Translations under genes and position numbers: made by a program | Shown here: piece after piece, positions 1-8,460 of the stretch | Position numbering within the stretch: the first letter of the stretch is position 1 | Layout of the letters: each line of letters begins with the position of its first letter | Notes under the pieces: model-generated | What the model saw: only the letters and a program-made list of their open reading frames with translations | What the model was told of the DNA's origin: nothing | Database searches by the model: none | Source of the DNA: Asparagopsis taxiformis | Lineage: Eukaryota; Rhodophyta; Florideophyceae; Bonnemaisoniales; Bonnemaisoniaceae | Direction: 5' to 3' | DNA length: 10,021 nucleotides | NCBI GenBank assembly: GCA_030407315.1 | Contig: JALQPE010001259.1 | Span: 1-10,021 of the forward strand

Positions 1-120
1 TTTGCTCCCTATATAGTGTGATAAAAGTATGTTGGATGTCTTTATCCGATATTGGTTGATTTAAATCATTTTTGCTAAGTTGACTGGTGGTGATAATAAT
101 ATAATAGAGTGGAGTGGTAG

Positions 121-629
121 ATGTCGTCTTATTCGGGGAGTAATATGCCTTACCGAGGTGGGTTTTCGTCGTCGATGGGGAATGAGTCATATGAGCAGTC
201 CTCGTACAAGTACCCACCGACTAGTTACCAGCCGTACCAGCCAACAGGTATGAACAGTGTGTACCCTCCTACCCAGCAGACCTCCATTGCGCTGTTCCAC
301 ATTCCGAGTGATGCTACCAACAGTCTCTACGTGGATGGTGTTCCCAACGACACCAGTGAGCGGGAGGTCAGCCGTAAAGCATCCTTTATTTAGACATTTT
401 CCGCCCCTTTGCCGGTTTCCAGTGCATCCGGTTGATCAAGAAGACCGCCTCCACCGGCAGGGAGTACTACCTCTGCTTCGTTGACTTTGAAAATTATCTC
501 CAGTCCACCATCGCCCTCAGCACTCTCCAAGGGTACAGGTTCGATAAAAATGACCGCACAGGACTCAAAATCTCCTATGCCAAGGACTCCAAGTAAATTG
601 TCAAGGATAAGACCCGCAAGTATAAGTGA
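121..629 (+). CDS. RRM-domain RNA-binding protein (162 aa, one 20-nt intron)
   Basis: Joined exons 121-373 and 394-629 give 162 residues ending in TGA. Residues 1-66 are a Ser/Tyr/Pro/Gln-rich low-complexity tail. Residues 68-149 form one RNA recognition motif: RNP2 is LYVDGV (69-74) and RNP1 is the YYLCFVDF stretch (109-116). The segment EREVSHIFRPFAGF closely resembles plant and protist RRM proteins of the RBPMS/nuclear-speckle type. Removing the intron at 374-393 restores HIFRPF exactly, so that splice is secure. A TAA at 594-596 is read as Gln152, and translation continues through a basic tail (KDKTRKYK) to TGA at 627-629. If TAA were a stop, the RRM would still be complete, so this codon alone does not prove the code. 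Inferred role: binding mRNA or pre-mRNA; the target is unknown. The start is the first ATG of the frame, after an AT-rich leader. Confidence 0.9.
374..393 (+). other. 20-nt spliceosomal intron in the RRM gene
   Basis: The sequence starts GTAAAG and ends TTTAG. It splits a His codon (C|AC). Its removal joins EREVS to HIFRPF, matching the conserved RRM. Its length is 3n+2, so retention would shift the frame and disrupt the protein. Confidence 0.92.
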
Positions 630-832
630 TTCACCTCCATTAATCATCCATCCATCACATCCCCATTGGACCACCTCCATTAATTAAGGTCTCAATGATA
701 CTAGGTTGATCAATAATACTTATCAGGACTGATACCACCAATGGACCAATATCCGTCCTTTGCCCTTCTTTCCTGCTCCAAAGATACTAACTCGGCATTT
801 CGCATATTAATTTATTGATTCAAACATAAAAT
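630..832. other. Intergenic spacer between RRM gene and V-ATPase C gene
   Basis: This 203-bp spacer lies between two genes in the same orientation, so it must hold the 3' end of one and the promoter of the other. It contains a 13-bp direct repeat (CACCTCCATTAAT at 632-644 and 672-684) and an AT-rich stretch just before the V-ATPase start. No RNA gene or further coding frame was seen. Confidence 0.6.
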
Positions 833-2106
833 ATGGGATTTTTCTACATATCAGCCCCTTACCTGGAGAAGTCCAGGGACGCCACAATCCGGGAGATTCG
901 GGAGGTTGTGCTGAGGAAGAACACCGCTGAGGGCCGAGCTGTCGATATGGAGAGGAGCAAGTTCAAGTTGGCTAACTTGGATACCCTCATGTTCATCAAT
1001 GACAAGCTCCTTAAGCTGGAGAATGGATTGGAGAGTTTCCTGAAGAAGATCGACAAGCAGTATCTGGACCTGCAGGAGAAGGTAAGCCACGAATGGTTCG
1101 TCAAGGGCTGGGATAAGGAATACCCATTGCAGAAGTTCTTGTACGAGTTCAAGTGGAATGATGCCAAGTACCCCAGGAACTACCCCATTCCCAGAATCGC
1201 AGAGACCTTCGAAGTCAAACTGGCCAACTTCGAGAACGAACTAAGGCAGAAGACCAACACCTATAATGAAGTCAAGGTTCAACTCAGCCAGAACACACAA
1301 AAAGAGTATCATTGATAGTGATTCAGGGGCAACTATTACGTTAAGGATCTGACTGATGTCCTGGTCGAACCATACGTGACTGCTAGAGACTTCGCTACCA
1401 ACAGCAAGTTCATCACCACTTTGATTGTGATCGTCCAGGTTGCCAATGAGGCCAACTTCATGGCTTGCTGTGACTTCATCACTGATAACGTGGTACCCGA
1501 GTCTGCCAGGAAGCTGAAGGTTCCTGAGAAGGATGGCCTATCAATTTGGTAACCCTTAAATAACTCAGGAAGATCGATCTATTCACCGTCAAGCTTGATG
1601 AAGGAGAGGAAGAAGAAATGGCGGAAGATGACCCTGACAATGAGCACGAAGAAGAGAGAAAGAAGAAGAAGGAAAAGAGAGACCTGACACCAGTCCAGGA
1701 GTTCATCGAGAAGGCCAGAGAGAAGAAAGTGGTAGTCAAGGAGTTCACCTTCAAACCCAACGAGTCAGATAACAGGCGTAAGAAGAAGGAAGTCCTAGAG
1801 TCCAAGCTGAAGGCCCAGAACAAGGCAGTATCCGATATCTGCCTTGCCTATTTCTCAGAAGTATACGAACTCTACGTTCATGCCAAGATGCTGAGGCTGA
1901 TTATTGAGACCAACATGCGGTTCGGCAATGAGCCCACCGTCATCTACCTGCTGGAGTCCATGGCAGGCAAGGAGAAGAATGTTCAAACAATGCTCATCGA
2001 GATCTTCGGTGATAAGGAAAGTGAAGGGCTCTACGGTACCAAAGACGAAATTGAAGATGGGTAGGACTTCTTCCCCTTCGTGTACGTACCCATGCTGGCC
2101 TTGTGA
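833..2106 (+). CDS. ATP6V1C: V-type proton ATPase subunit C (410 aa, two introns)
   Basis: Exons 833-1305, 1327-1548 and 1569-2106 give 410 residues. Subunit C belongs to the peripheral V1 sector. In the family it links the V1 stator stalks to the membrane V0 sector and takes part in reversible disassembly of the pump that acidifies endomembrane compartments. Family landmarks visible here are FYISAP at the N-terminus (residues 4-9), the FKWNDAKYP block (106-114) and the helix AYFSEVYELYVHAKMLRLII (325-344). A charged Glu/Lys-rich insert (about 242-269) makes it somewhat longer than the usual 380-390 residues. TAG at 2062-2064 is Gln397, lying before the conserved FFPFVYV terminus, so TAG cannot be a stop. 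The stop is TGA at 2104-2106. Gln is otherwise encoded by CAA/CAG (about 11 codons), as expected for a strongly expressed housekeeping gene. Confidence 0.97.
1306..1326 (+). other. 21-nt intron 1 of V-ATPase subunit C
   Basis: Starts GTATCA and ends ATTCAG, splitting a Glu codon (GA|G). Removal joins NTQKE to GNYYVKDL, as the family requires. The length is a multiple of three, but the intron carries an in-frame TGA (1316-1318 in the read-through frame), so retention would truncate the protein. Confidence 0.93.
1549..1568 (+). other. 20-nt intron 2 of V-ATPase subunit C
   Basis: Starts GTAACC and ends ACTCAG, splitting a Trp codon (TG|G). Removal joins EKDGLSIW to KIDLFTVKL, matching the strand pair at this point in the family. 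Length is 3n+2. Confidence 0.93.
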
Positions 2107-2178
2107 CTGATCTCGATCAATGAATAATTATAAATATAGAGACACATTAGAAATATTGTGAAACAGAGGAAGGCTACA

Positions 2179-3979
2179 ATGGAAGCAAGCACCTAAACCA
2201 CAGTTGTACCCAGGTCAGCCTCAAGGAGGAGGAACATGTCCTCCCAGAAAGCCAAATTTGATACAGTTGTCGAACTGCCCAAAGTACAACTCCTATAACC
2301 AAAGTCAGATTCGCAAAACTCTGCTAGGTAACGGGTAGGGAAGGTCAGCATCCAAAGGGTGCTCCAAAGAAGAAAACGATACAGCAACGGCATTCATTGA
2401 CAGAATCAAATGGGTGATCGACGATATGGAGTATGATGGACACTCTGACGAGTACATCGAAAAGGAACATCGAAAACTCAAGAAATAACTCATGTATGTC
2501 AACGAAGAGGTCAGCAGAGCAGTTGCCAAGCTCGGTAAAATACCCAGAAAAGATAAAAAGGCACTATAGCTGAATTCAGTTAAAACCATTGCTGTAAGAG
2601 AAAAGTAAATAGAAAACGGAACAGGGACTATTGAAAGGTACAAACGATAGCTTGAAATGCTGAACAGAAGAATAGAGAAATTGGATGGGCTTTCCAAAGA
2701 TGATATCGATAAACAAATAGAGAAAGCCCAACAAGATATTGCATAGGCAAAGGACAAAATTAAAGAGCTGAAACTAAAGAATAAGTAGATAGGTGCTGCC
2801 ATAGTAAATACAGATTCAATATTTGGAGATCTAAAGAGAGTACATCAAGAAATTGACATAGCTGAACAGAAAAAGAATAAACTTGAAAGCAAGAAGTAAA
2901 AAGCCGCTCGAGATTATGAGAAGAGCTGCAATAGAATTAATGCTATTCAAGACGACTATGATATTGCAGAAAATTACTTTGCTGAGCATTCGCATGAAGC
3001 AGCAATTGAAGAAAGAAGTAAGCAGATGGAAAGAGATCTTAGACAGAAACATTCAATGCTTGAGATAACAAAGAAGAAACTTGATTCAGTGAACCAGACT
3101 AAAACTCAGAAATATCATCATGAACTCAAGAAAATCGAAGATTTCTAACTTCGATAAAGAAATAGTGACAATCGGATTCGAGATTTAGACTTAGCTATCC
3201 TTAATGCAAAAAATACAATCGGAAATCTCACCTAGAAGTTGGAAGGAATGCAAATAAGTGGCAATATGGCAGATAACATTCAAGAATAGGGAGGAGAAGT
3301 TAACTTCCTGACTGAAGTTATCGACCAAAGGGAAGAGTCAGACAAAAACGATGAACCGAAAGAGATGATCTAAGAATATTAAGATCATATAAGGGAGTCA
3401 GAATTAAAGTAAACAAATCCAGTTGATGAAATCTAACTGGAGTAGAATAGAGAAAAGGTTGAAAAGTAACAAGGGGAGTCCAAAGATACTAATACAAATA
3501 TCCCCTCAGGTTAGTTTGAGAATCTATATTCTGACTCTAGTACTGAAGTAATGCAAAAAATAGAGTCACAATAATACAAAGTCTAGAAGAAAAGGAATAG
3601 TAAAGCGTACGACTAATTTGCAATGATAAAGGAGGAAGTTTGTAATGAAAGATAGGAGCTATTCAATAATGATGACAATGATGTCGACCATTAGACATAG
3701 ATTCGAGACTAGAGTTCAATCGATGATAGGTCGTCGATGAACCAGAGTGCATTCAGTAAAGTGCATTCCAAAGAAACTCCTCGGCTAAAAAGCGACCCAG
3801 AACTTGACAAATTCAAAACATAGGTTACATAAATTCAAAGCAAGATAGCAGATAAAAGGAAGTATCGAGTCGATGTAGACTTGGCGACTGTCCGGGAAAG
3901 CATAGAGATAGCCAAGATGACAAGCTTTTCTGTTCACTCAAAGGATATTGAAAGCATGCTGAATGATGAAGAGAGTTGA
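2179..3979 (+). CDS. Long Gln-rich coiled-coil protein, function unknown (about 591 aa)
   Basis: Under the ciliate code this is a single open frame from about 2309 to TGA at 3977-3979, crossing at least 28 in-frame TAA/TAG codons. The frame is invisible under the standard code. Residues from about 80 to 345 are heptad-rich (for example RYKRQLEMLNRRIEKLDG and KAQQDIAQAKDKIKELKL) and predict long coiled coils. The last 240 residues are acidic and rich in Gln, Ser and Asn, probably disordered. No family was recognised. A structural or cytoskeletal role is only a guess. The 5' end is the weak point. My model starts at ATG 2179 and removes a 25-nt intron (2284-2308). Alternatives are a 16- or 19-nt intron, or the upstream ATG at 2120, which would need a 15-nt intron to bypass a TGA. 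The gene follows V-ATPase C closely and converges on the minus-strand gene at 4015. Confidence 0.78.
2284..2308 (+). other. Candidate 25-nt intron near the 5' end of the coiled-coil gene
   Basis: Starts GTACAA and ends AGTCAG. Phase 0. It joins an ATG-led frame (ending VVELPK) to the long downstream frame (starting IRKTLLG). It is proposed because some 3n+1 shift is needed to give the long frame a start codon. It is longer than the 20-21 nt introns proved elsewhere, so the exact boundaries are uncertain. Confidence 0.5.
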
Positions 3980-4014
3980 TCGTATAGTCTGCTCAAGTAT
4001 AGCAACAATAAGTA
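3980..4014. other. 35-bp spacer between convergent stop codons
   Basis: The TGA of the plus gene ends at 3979 and the TGA of the minus gene occupies 4015-4017. Both 3' UTRs and poly(A) signals must therefore lie within this spacer or overlap the opposite coding region. No hairpin or terminator was recognised. Confidence 0.75.
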
Positions 4015-5471
4015 TCAAAGTTTAAGCGTCTTCTTCGTTGCTAAGTACTCTAGCATATGGTGGCTTTGACTGGGCTTCCAAGTACTTGTCTTTGTAGTTT
4101 TGAATGCCATTCTCATGACATCTTGAAACCTGACCTTTCTGATAGCACTGGCTCTTTCTTTCTATTCCTTTTCCTCCATTATTTCTTTGATGCTTTCTTC
4201 ATCCTGGCACTCTTCCATGAGTTCGTCATACAGGTAGTCATTGGCTATTTCGATGACATCTCCTCGATACTTATTGTTTATTTTTCCTTCTTTTATTGCG
4301 AGTCTCTTCTCCGTAGAATTGGCCCTGGGTCTCCTGGATTTGCTGGAGTGAGCATTTTCATTGATGGATCTCGCTCTCATGACTTTCATGCTGCAAATGT
4401 TGTCAGAACTCTTCCTTGATGGTACCCTCTTGTGATCACTGTCTCCCTCCTTCACCTCTTGTGCTACTTTGAGGGAGCATCCAGCTTCCGGAATAAATTT
4501 GGGAGGGATTAAAGGGCTTTTGTCCTTTTCATGACTGCTTGCAGGTTTGACCATTTCACTGCCTGCACAGGAGATGCGGGAGATATGGGACATGTATGAT
4601 GCATATGTGTTCCTAGATCTCCGATCCTCCCCTTTGGAGTGTCTAATGCGTTCTATTTCTTTGTTCCTCCTGACTATGATTGGCTGTCCTACCTGGAATG
4701 TGACTATTTTGGGTAGTAAATCCCCATTGTCTTCTTCGATGTCCCCATCTTCCTGGATGGGTTCCTCTTCCTCCTTCACTGATACTATCTCGGTTGATTG
4801 TTTTTCTATGTTGTTGATAGTGAGTATGGGTGCCCTCCTTGTCATTTTTCTGGGCTGTCTTCTGTTCTGTCTCTCCACCCTTGATTGGCCCTCGAAATCT
4901 CTTGCGATCCGGGCATTCCTCATTTTATCTTCCTCTATTTCCTCATCATTCTCATCATTATCTTCCAAACTGCTCGCACTGAGTGCCTTCCGGTTGAGAT
5001 CTGGGCGCCGGACTCCATTCCTGTCAATAGGAACCAATTTAGATTTGTGAGTGGATGAACTCTGTCTTACTCTTGTGCATTCTCCTCCTCGATATCCTGA
5101 TTTCTCCACTTTAGGAGTATCACCAACTATATTGGTCTAGGAGCTGGATCGTTTGATGAAGGGTAAATCCTGCTACTCTTGATGCACTTGATTGAAGAAA
5201 CTCGGCGTTTGATTTCGATTTTCTTCATTTAGACAGGCTTCTGTCTAGATCTAGGAACATGTTCCTCAGTTAAGGGCTTCTGGAAAGTCTCGGCGTTCGG
5301 AATCATTCCCTCATTGAATGCATGCAGGAGACCCAATGTCTATTGACTGATCGAACTCCGCAGTTGCGTTCGTGCCTGAGTCGCCTTATTGTCTATTTAA
5401 GATGTGACCTTATCATCGACAAGCTTAACTATTGTGGCAACAGTTGAGATTGAGTATGGTGAATAATTCAT
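4015..5471 (-). CDS. Charged low-complexity protein, function unknown (478 aa, one intron)
   Basis: Exons, in coding order, are 5471-5124 and 5103-4015. The start is the first ATG after an in-frame TGA, and the stop is TGA at 4017-4015. A TAG just past residue 429 is read as Gln and adds 49 C-terminal residues (…FQDVMRMAFKTTK…LATKKTLKL). The N-terminus (MNYSPYSISTVATIVKLVDD) is helical. The remainder alternates acidic clusters (about 160-179 and 227-251) with Arg/Lys/Ser-rich stretches such as RRQPRKMTRRAP and SSKSRRPRANSTEKR, suggesting a largely disordered, possibly phosphorylated protein. There is no transmembrane segment or recognised domain. The upstream part depends on a 20-nt intron inferred from frame continuity, but the open frame on both sides and its exact 20-nt length make it convincing. 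It is convergent with the coiled-coil gene and divergent from the gene at 5678. Confidence 0.8.
5104..5123 (-). other. 20-nt intron in the minus-strand gene
   Basis: On the minus strand it starts GTGATA and ends GTGGAG, phase 0, joining RPIQL to KSGYRGG. Its 3n+2 length is the shift needed to connect the upstream ATG-led frame to the downstream exon. The 5' GTG and 3' GAG are weaker than the GTA…YAG of the other introns. Confidence 0.72.
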
Positions 5472-5677
5472 TTGAGTGTTTCGATGAATTTCGATTAATT
5501 ATCTTTGTATCGCTCAGGCCGTCATATTGTTAAAGGAGACAGTAAAGAATGCTGAATGACTGTAGTTCGTAGTGCTATTATCTGAGTGGATTCTACTGAC
5601 TGTTTATCACCATCAGTTCTCCTTTTCCTTACTATGTGATTGTTATTGTTCGTTCATCTTTGATTATATCTATATAG
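5472..5677. promoter_or_regulatory. Shared 206-bp upstream region of a divergent gene pair
   Basis: It lies between the start codons of the minus-strand gene (5471) and the plus-strand gene (5678), so it should hold both promoters and 5' leaders. It contains an imperfect tandem 10-mer, TTCGATGAAT/TTCGATTAAT at 5480-5499, and an AT-rich TATATCTATATAG just before ATG 5678. No known promoter motif can be assigned. Confidence 0.45.
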
Positions 5678-7232
5678 ATGGAATAGGAGCGTGTGAGGGA
5701 TCGTGAGATTGCCTAGAGTTACGTGCGTGTGCAGTAGAACAGTGAGTATATGACTAACCTGTTCCAGTTTTCGTGGAAGAGGAGGAATCTGGTGTGCTTT
5801 GACCCGGGTAAGGCTACCCCTTAGGTGCAAGTCTTTCTTCCGTGTGATGGTTCAGTTTGCCTACCTCCTTTACACCTGTTTTGTGAAGAAGACGACAGTG
5901 TATGTTACTAAGAAGCTGTACCTACTAAACCGGAAGGGTAGTAAGGTTCAGTAGGTGTACCTCGAGTACTTGTTGGAGGCCGAAGTGACCAATTTGGAAG
6001 CCGATCGGCAGAATCTGGAGAAGGTGGAGTACATAAGGAGGAACTTCATGGAGTGCTGCCTAAGGAAGTCACCCAACGAATATGGCAACATTGTCATCAG
6101 AGAGTTAATGAACTGGGGAAGCATGGTGAGCAGGATGCTGCCCAATAAGGAAGAAGGGGGCAACAACCCCAACGCAGAGAAGGCACAGAGTGCAGACAGA
6201 CAAGTAAAAACACAACTAGGCAGGTTGATGGAGTGTCTAGAGAAGTATCTGGCACCCAACATGGGCAGCATCAGCAACCCCAGAATCATCATACAGTGCC
6301 TAGAAGAAACAGAACTATTCAGGGAACACAGCTGCATACTGAAGACCATCAACTCCTCAATATACCTAGGCATCATGAACAACGCCCCACTGAGGAAAAT
6401 GCTGAGAGATATCAAACTACAAGAACTGGACCTAATCAAAAAACAGAACCAAACACCCAACCAGAAAGGAGGGCTCTCCCAGCACAGCAAGGAAATAGAG
6501 TTCCTGATCGACAAGTACATGGTATCACTAGCCGAGAAGGATGTCATCCACGTTGAAAAAACACACAACGAAGTCAACGACAAGAAAGCACACACACTGG
6601 TCGAAATCGAGCAAACCAAAGGGGAGAACAGGAAACTAGTCATAAGGCTGAAGGTCAACGAGAAACCATTCAGGCCGTTCAACGAACTCCTCATGGATTC
6701 CATCAAGGCTAGGTGCGAGAGTACCGAGGCCATAGAGATGATCAACGAGGAAACCGACAGGTAAAAGTTAGTTGCACAAAGCAAAAACGAGTATTAAATA
6801 TAGTACATCGCAGAGAAGAGTCTCATCTGCGTGAAGTTCATCACGGGCATCGAACTCAGCATTGAGAACACAGACATCGTCATGTACCAGTGCAACAACA
6901 TGCCCTTCGATATCAACTCAGTCACCCTCGAGCTGGCAGACAAGAGCCTCAAGAGTTCGAAAAGTGGCACTGCCAAAAAGAAAGAAAAGGTAATGGTGTT
7001 TCAGACAAGTTCACATTTCAGTGCCAAAGAGGAACCACTGACCAAAATGCTACAGCTGATAGATTTAGTCATGATCAGTGCCAAGATACTTGAGCCTGAG
7101 CTCAGGAAACCTTTGATCAAGGCTGAGGACAGCTGGAAAATGGAAGAGTTGGCCAAGAAATCTAACCATGTTATCAACTTGTTCATGCGGCGAGCCAACA
7201 GAGTTTACAGTTAGCTAGAGAATGATGCATGA
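5678..7232 (+). CDS. Helical protein of unknown function (509 aa, one intron)
   Basis: The start is ATG 5678, the first ATG after an in-frame TGA. The first 51 residues (MEQERVRDREIAQSYVRVQQ…) contain several TAG=Gln codons. A 25-nt intron (5831-5855) then links to the main frame, which runs to TGA at 7230-7232. It passes through TAA/TAG codons including 6762, where a standard-code reading would stop, and 7212. The two large blocks 5955-6764 and 6831-7214 are in the same phase, so they are one protein. Sequence is mostly amphipathic helix rich in Glu, Lys, Leu and Asn, with segments such as LMECLEKYLAPNMGSI and LTKMLQLIDLVMISAKILEP suggesting helical repeats. There is no signal peptide. No family was recognised. 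A GTAATG…TTTCAG 15-mer near 6989 could be mistaken for an intron, but it keeps the frame open and was left as coding. Confidence 0.78.
5831..5855 (+). other. Candidate 25-nt intron
   Basis: Starts GTCTTT and ends GTTCAG, phase 0, joining ATPQVQ to FAYLLYT. A 3n+1 shift is needed here. A 31-nt version starting at 5825 would also fit. The pyrimidine-rich interior and CAG end support the 3' site; the 5' GTC is unusual for this genome. Confidence 0.55.
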
Positions 7233-7359
7233 GTTTTGTTGATCAGGAATATTACGTCACATCTGAGCCAGAATTGCTAAGGCGAGCAACCATTTTAAGC
7301 CATTGGTTCAATTTTCTTAGTATATTGGACCATAAATTATATTGAATATTCTGACAGAC

Positions 7360-8419
7360 ATGAAAGGCGAGAAGACTCCCCGAACCAAAGGGTTCTACGT
7401 GAAGCAACTTTCGAAACTCACAACTTCCAATAATACCATCGACGAGGACAAAGATGAAGTCAAGTATCCCGAAGTTGGCAGGCACCTCAAAATTAAGAAA
7501 CCGGCAAAAGAAGCAAAATAGATTGCCAAGGAGGCCAGAAACCGGAAGAAAGCTTACTATGAGAATATCGAGGCCATGAACTAGAAGTATAGACTCAGGA
7601 TTATGGACCTGGAACTCCAGGTTCACAAACTCAAAAAGGAAAGAGATATAGCTCAGGATCCGGATGCCAATGGCCCCTACGCCAACATTCAAAAGGACTT
7701 TTTCCAACTGTACCTGGCCTGCAAGAAGGAGAGCATCGCATAGGCCTAAGGGCACCTGGAGAGTTTGAAGGTAATCCTGCCATTATTCAGGGCAAGTATG
7801 GGCTCTCCGGTACCGCGAGATTTCAGACAATCGAGGATCTATTTCAGAAAGTGGCCTAAGCTCTGATGCCGATGCACTACCGAATTTTGAGTGAGACTTG
7901 TATTTAGTCCAAAACATTCTTCGAACATCTCAGTGGCTTCTCATTTGTGCAGAAGGAGAAGTTTACTTAGAAATAAAAACAGACCCTCCTCCATGCAAGG
8001 CCAGCCTTCATGTAGGCTCGAGCCGAATACAATGGGTAAGAATGCCGATATTTAGAATTCTGGAGAGGTTATATGACTTGAAAGAGGAAATTCTAGCTTT
8101 GAACAAGAGGCGTCAAGGAATAGTTGATATTCTGCAAGGCAATCTAGCTCCTCTCTTCATTGGAAGGCTGCTGATCAATTTAGACACCTAAAGGAACCAC
8201 AGTGGAGGATATGAAAATGTGTACCCATTGAATTTCTGGAAAGCCATTCCTGACATGAAACTAGTCAAGGCGGAAAATGCCAAGAGGGCAGAAGAAGAGA
8301 GAAATATGCATTAAATGCAGAGCTAAGGCATAAGAGGGGAGTATGACTCCAATTTCTTTGAGAATGACTTCGACATCTTCGAGAACATCATCTACGGTGA
8401 CCGAGGGTTCCTACATTGA
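7360..8419 (+). CDS. bZIP-like protein (339 aa, two 20-nt introns)
   Basis: Exons 7360-7770, 7791-8035 and 8056-8419. Residues about 46-66 are basic, and RNRKKAYYENIE (60-71) matches the bZIP pattern R-x-R-K-x-x-Y-x-x-x-(L/I)-E. It is followed by heptad positions Ile70, Tyr77, Leu84 and Leu91, as in a short leucine zipper. The position of the invariant DNA-contacting Asn of classical bZIP domains (residue 52 by this alignment) is Ala, so DNA binding is uncertain. The region could instead be an ordinary coiled coil. The C-terminal 240 residues (including LFQKVAQALMPMHYRIL and QGNLAPLFIGRLLINLD) form no recognised domain but look globular and helical. There are several TAA/TAG=Gln codons (for example residues 54 and 75), and TGA stops at 8417-8419. 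If it is a bZIP, it would be a nuclear transcription factor. That is inference. Confidence 0.82.
7771..7790 (+). other. 20-nt intron 1 of the bZIP-like gene
   Basis: Starts GTAATC and ends TATTCAG, phase 0, joining HLESLK to GKYGLSG. Read-through shifts the frame and soon meets TGA. The same 3n+2 length and end motif appear in the proved V-ATPase intron. Confidence 0.88.
8036..8055 (+). other. 20-nt intron 2 of the bZIP-like gene
   Basis: Starts GTAAGA and ends TATTTAG, splitting a Gly codon (GG|A), joining RAEYNG to ILERLYDL. Retention leads to TGA about 20 codons on. Confidence 0.88.
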
Positions 8420-8460
8420 CATGATATCCACAGTTATTATTTGAATTCACATTATACACT

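Noticed and set aside
2120..2178. ATG at 2120 as the start of the coiled-coil gene
   Set aside because: It is in phase with the downstream frame but meets a TGA within 14 codons, needing a 15-nt intron unlike any proved here, and sits only 13 bp after the V-ATPase stop. It is kept as an alternative, not the main model.
2332..2352. Possible 21-nt GT-AG intron in the coiled-coil gene
   Set aside because: It has good ends (GTAACG…GTCAG), but it is a multiple of three with no in-frame TGA, so the frame stays open without splicing. Only RNA data could tell, and it was left as coding.
4547..5050. 167-codon plus-strand open frame (with a second at 4057-4419)
   Set aside because: Both lie antisense to the 478-residue minus-strand gene, have Ser/Phe/Leu-rich shadow composition and show no domain.
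5948..6784. 278-codon open frame on the minus strand
   Set aside because: It is antisense to the plus-strand gene 5678-7232, whose frame continues on both sides and ends in TGA. The minus product is Ser/Leu/Phe-rich, as expected for the reverse of Glu/Lys/Asn-rich coding DNA.
6989..7003. Possible 15-nt GT-AG intron in the gene at 5678-7232
   Set aside because: It is 3n, contains no TGA and is shorter than the proved introns, so it was left as coding (VMVFQ).
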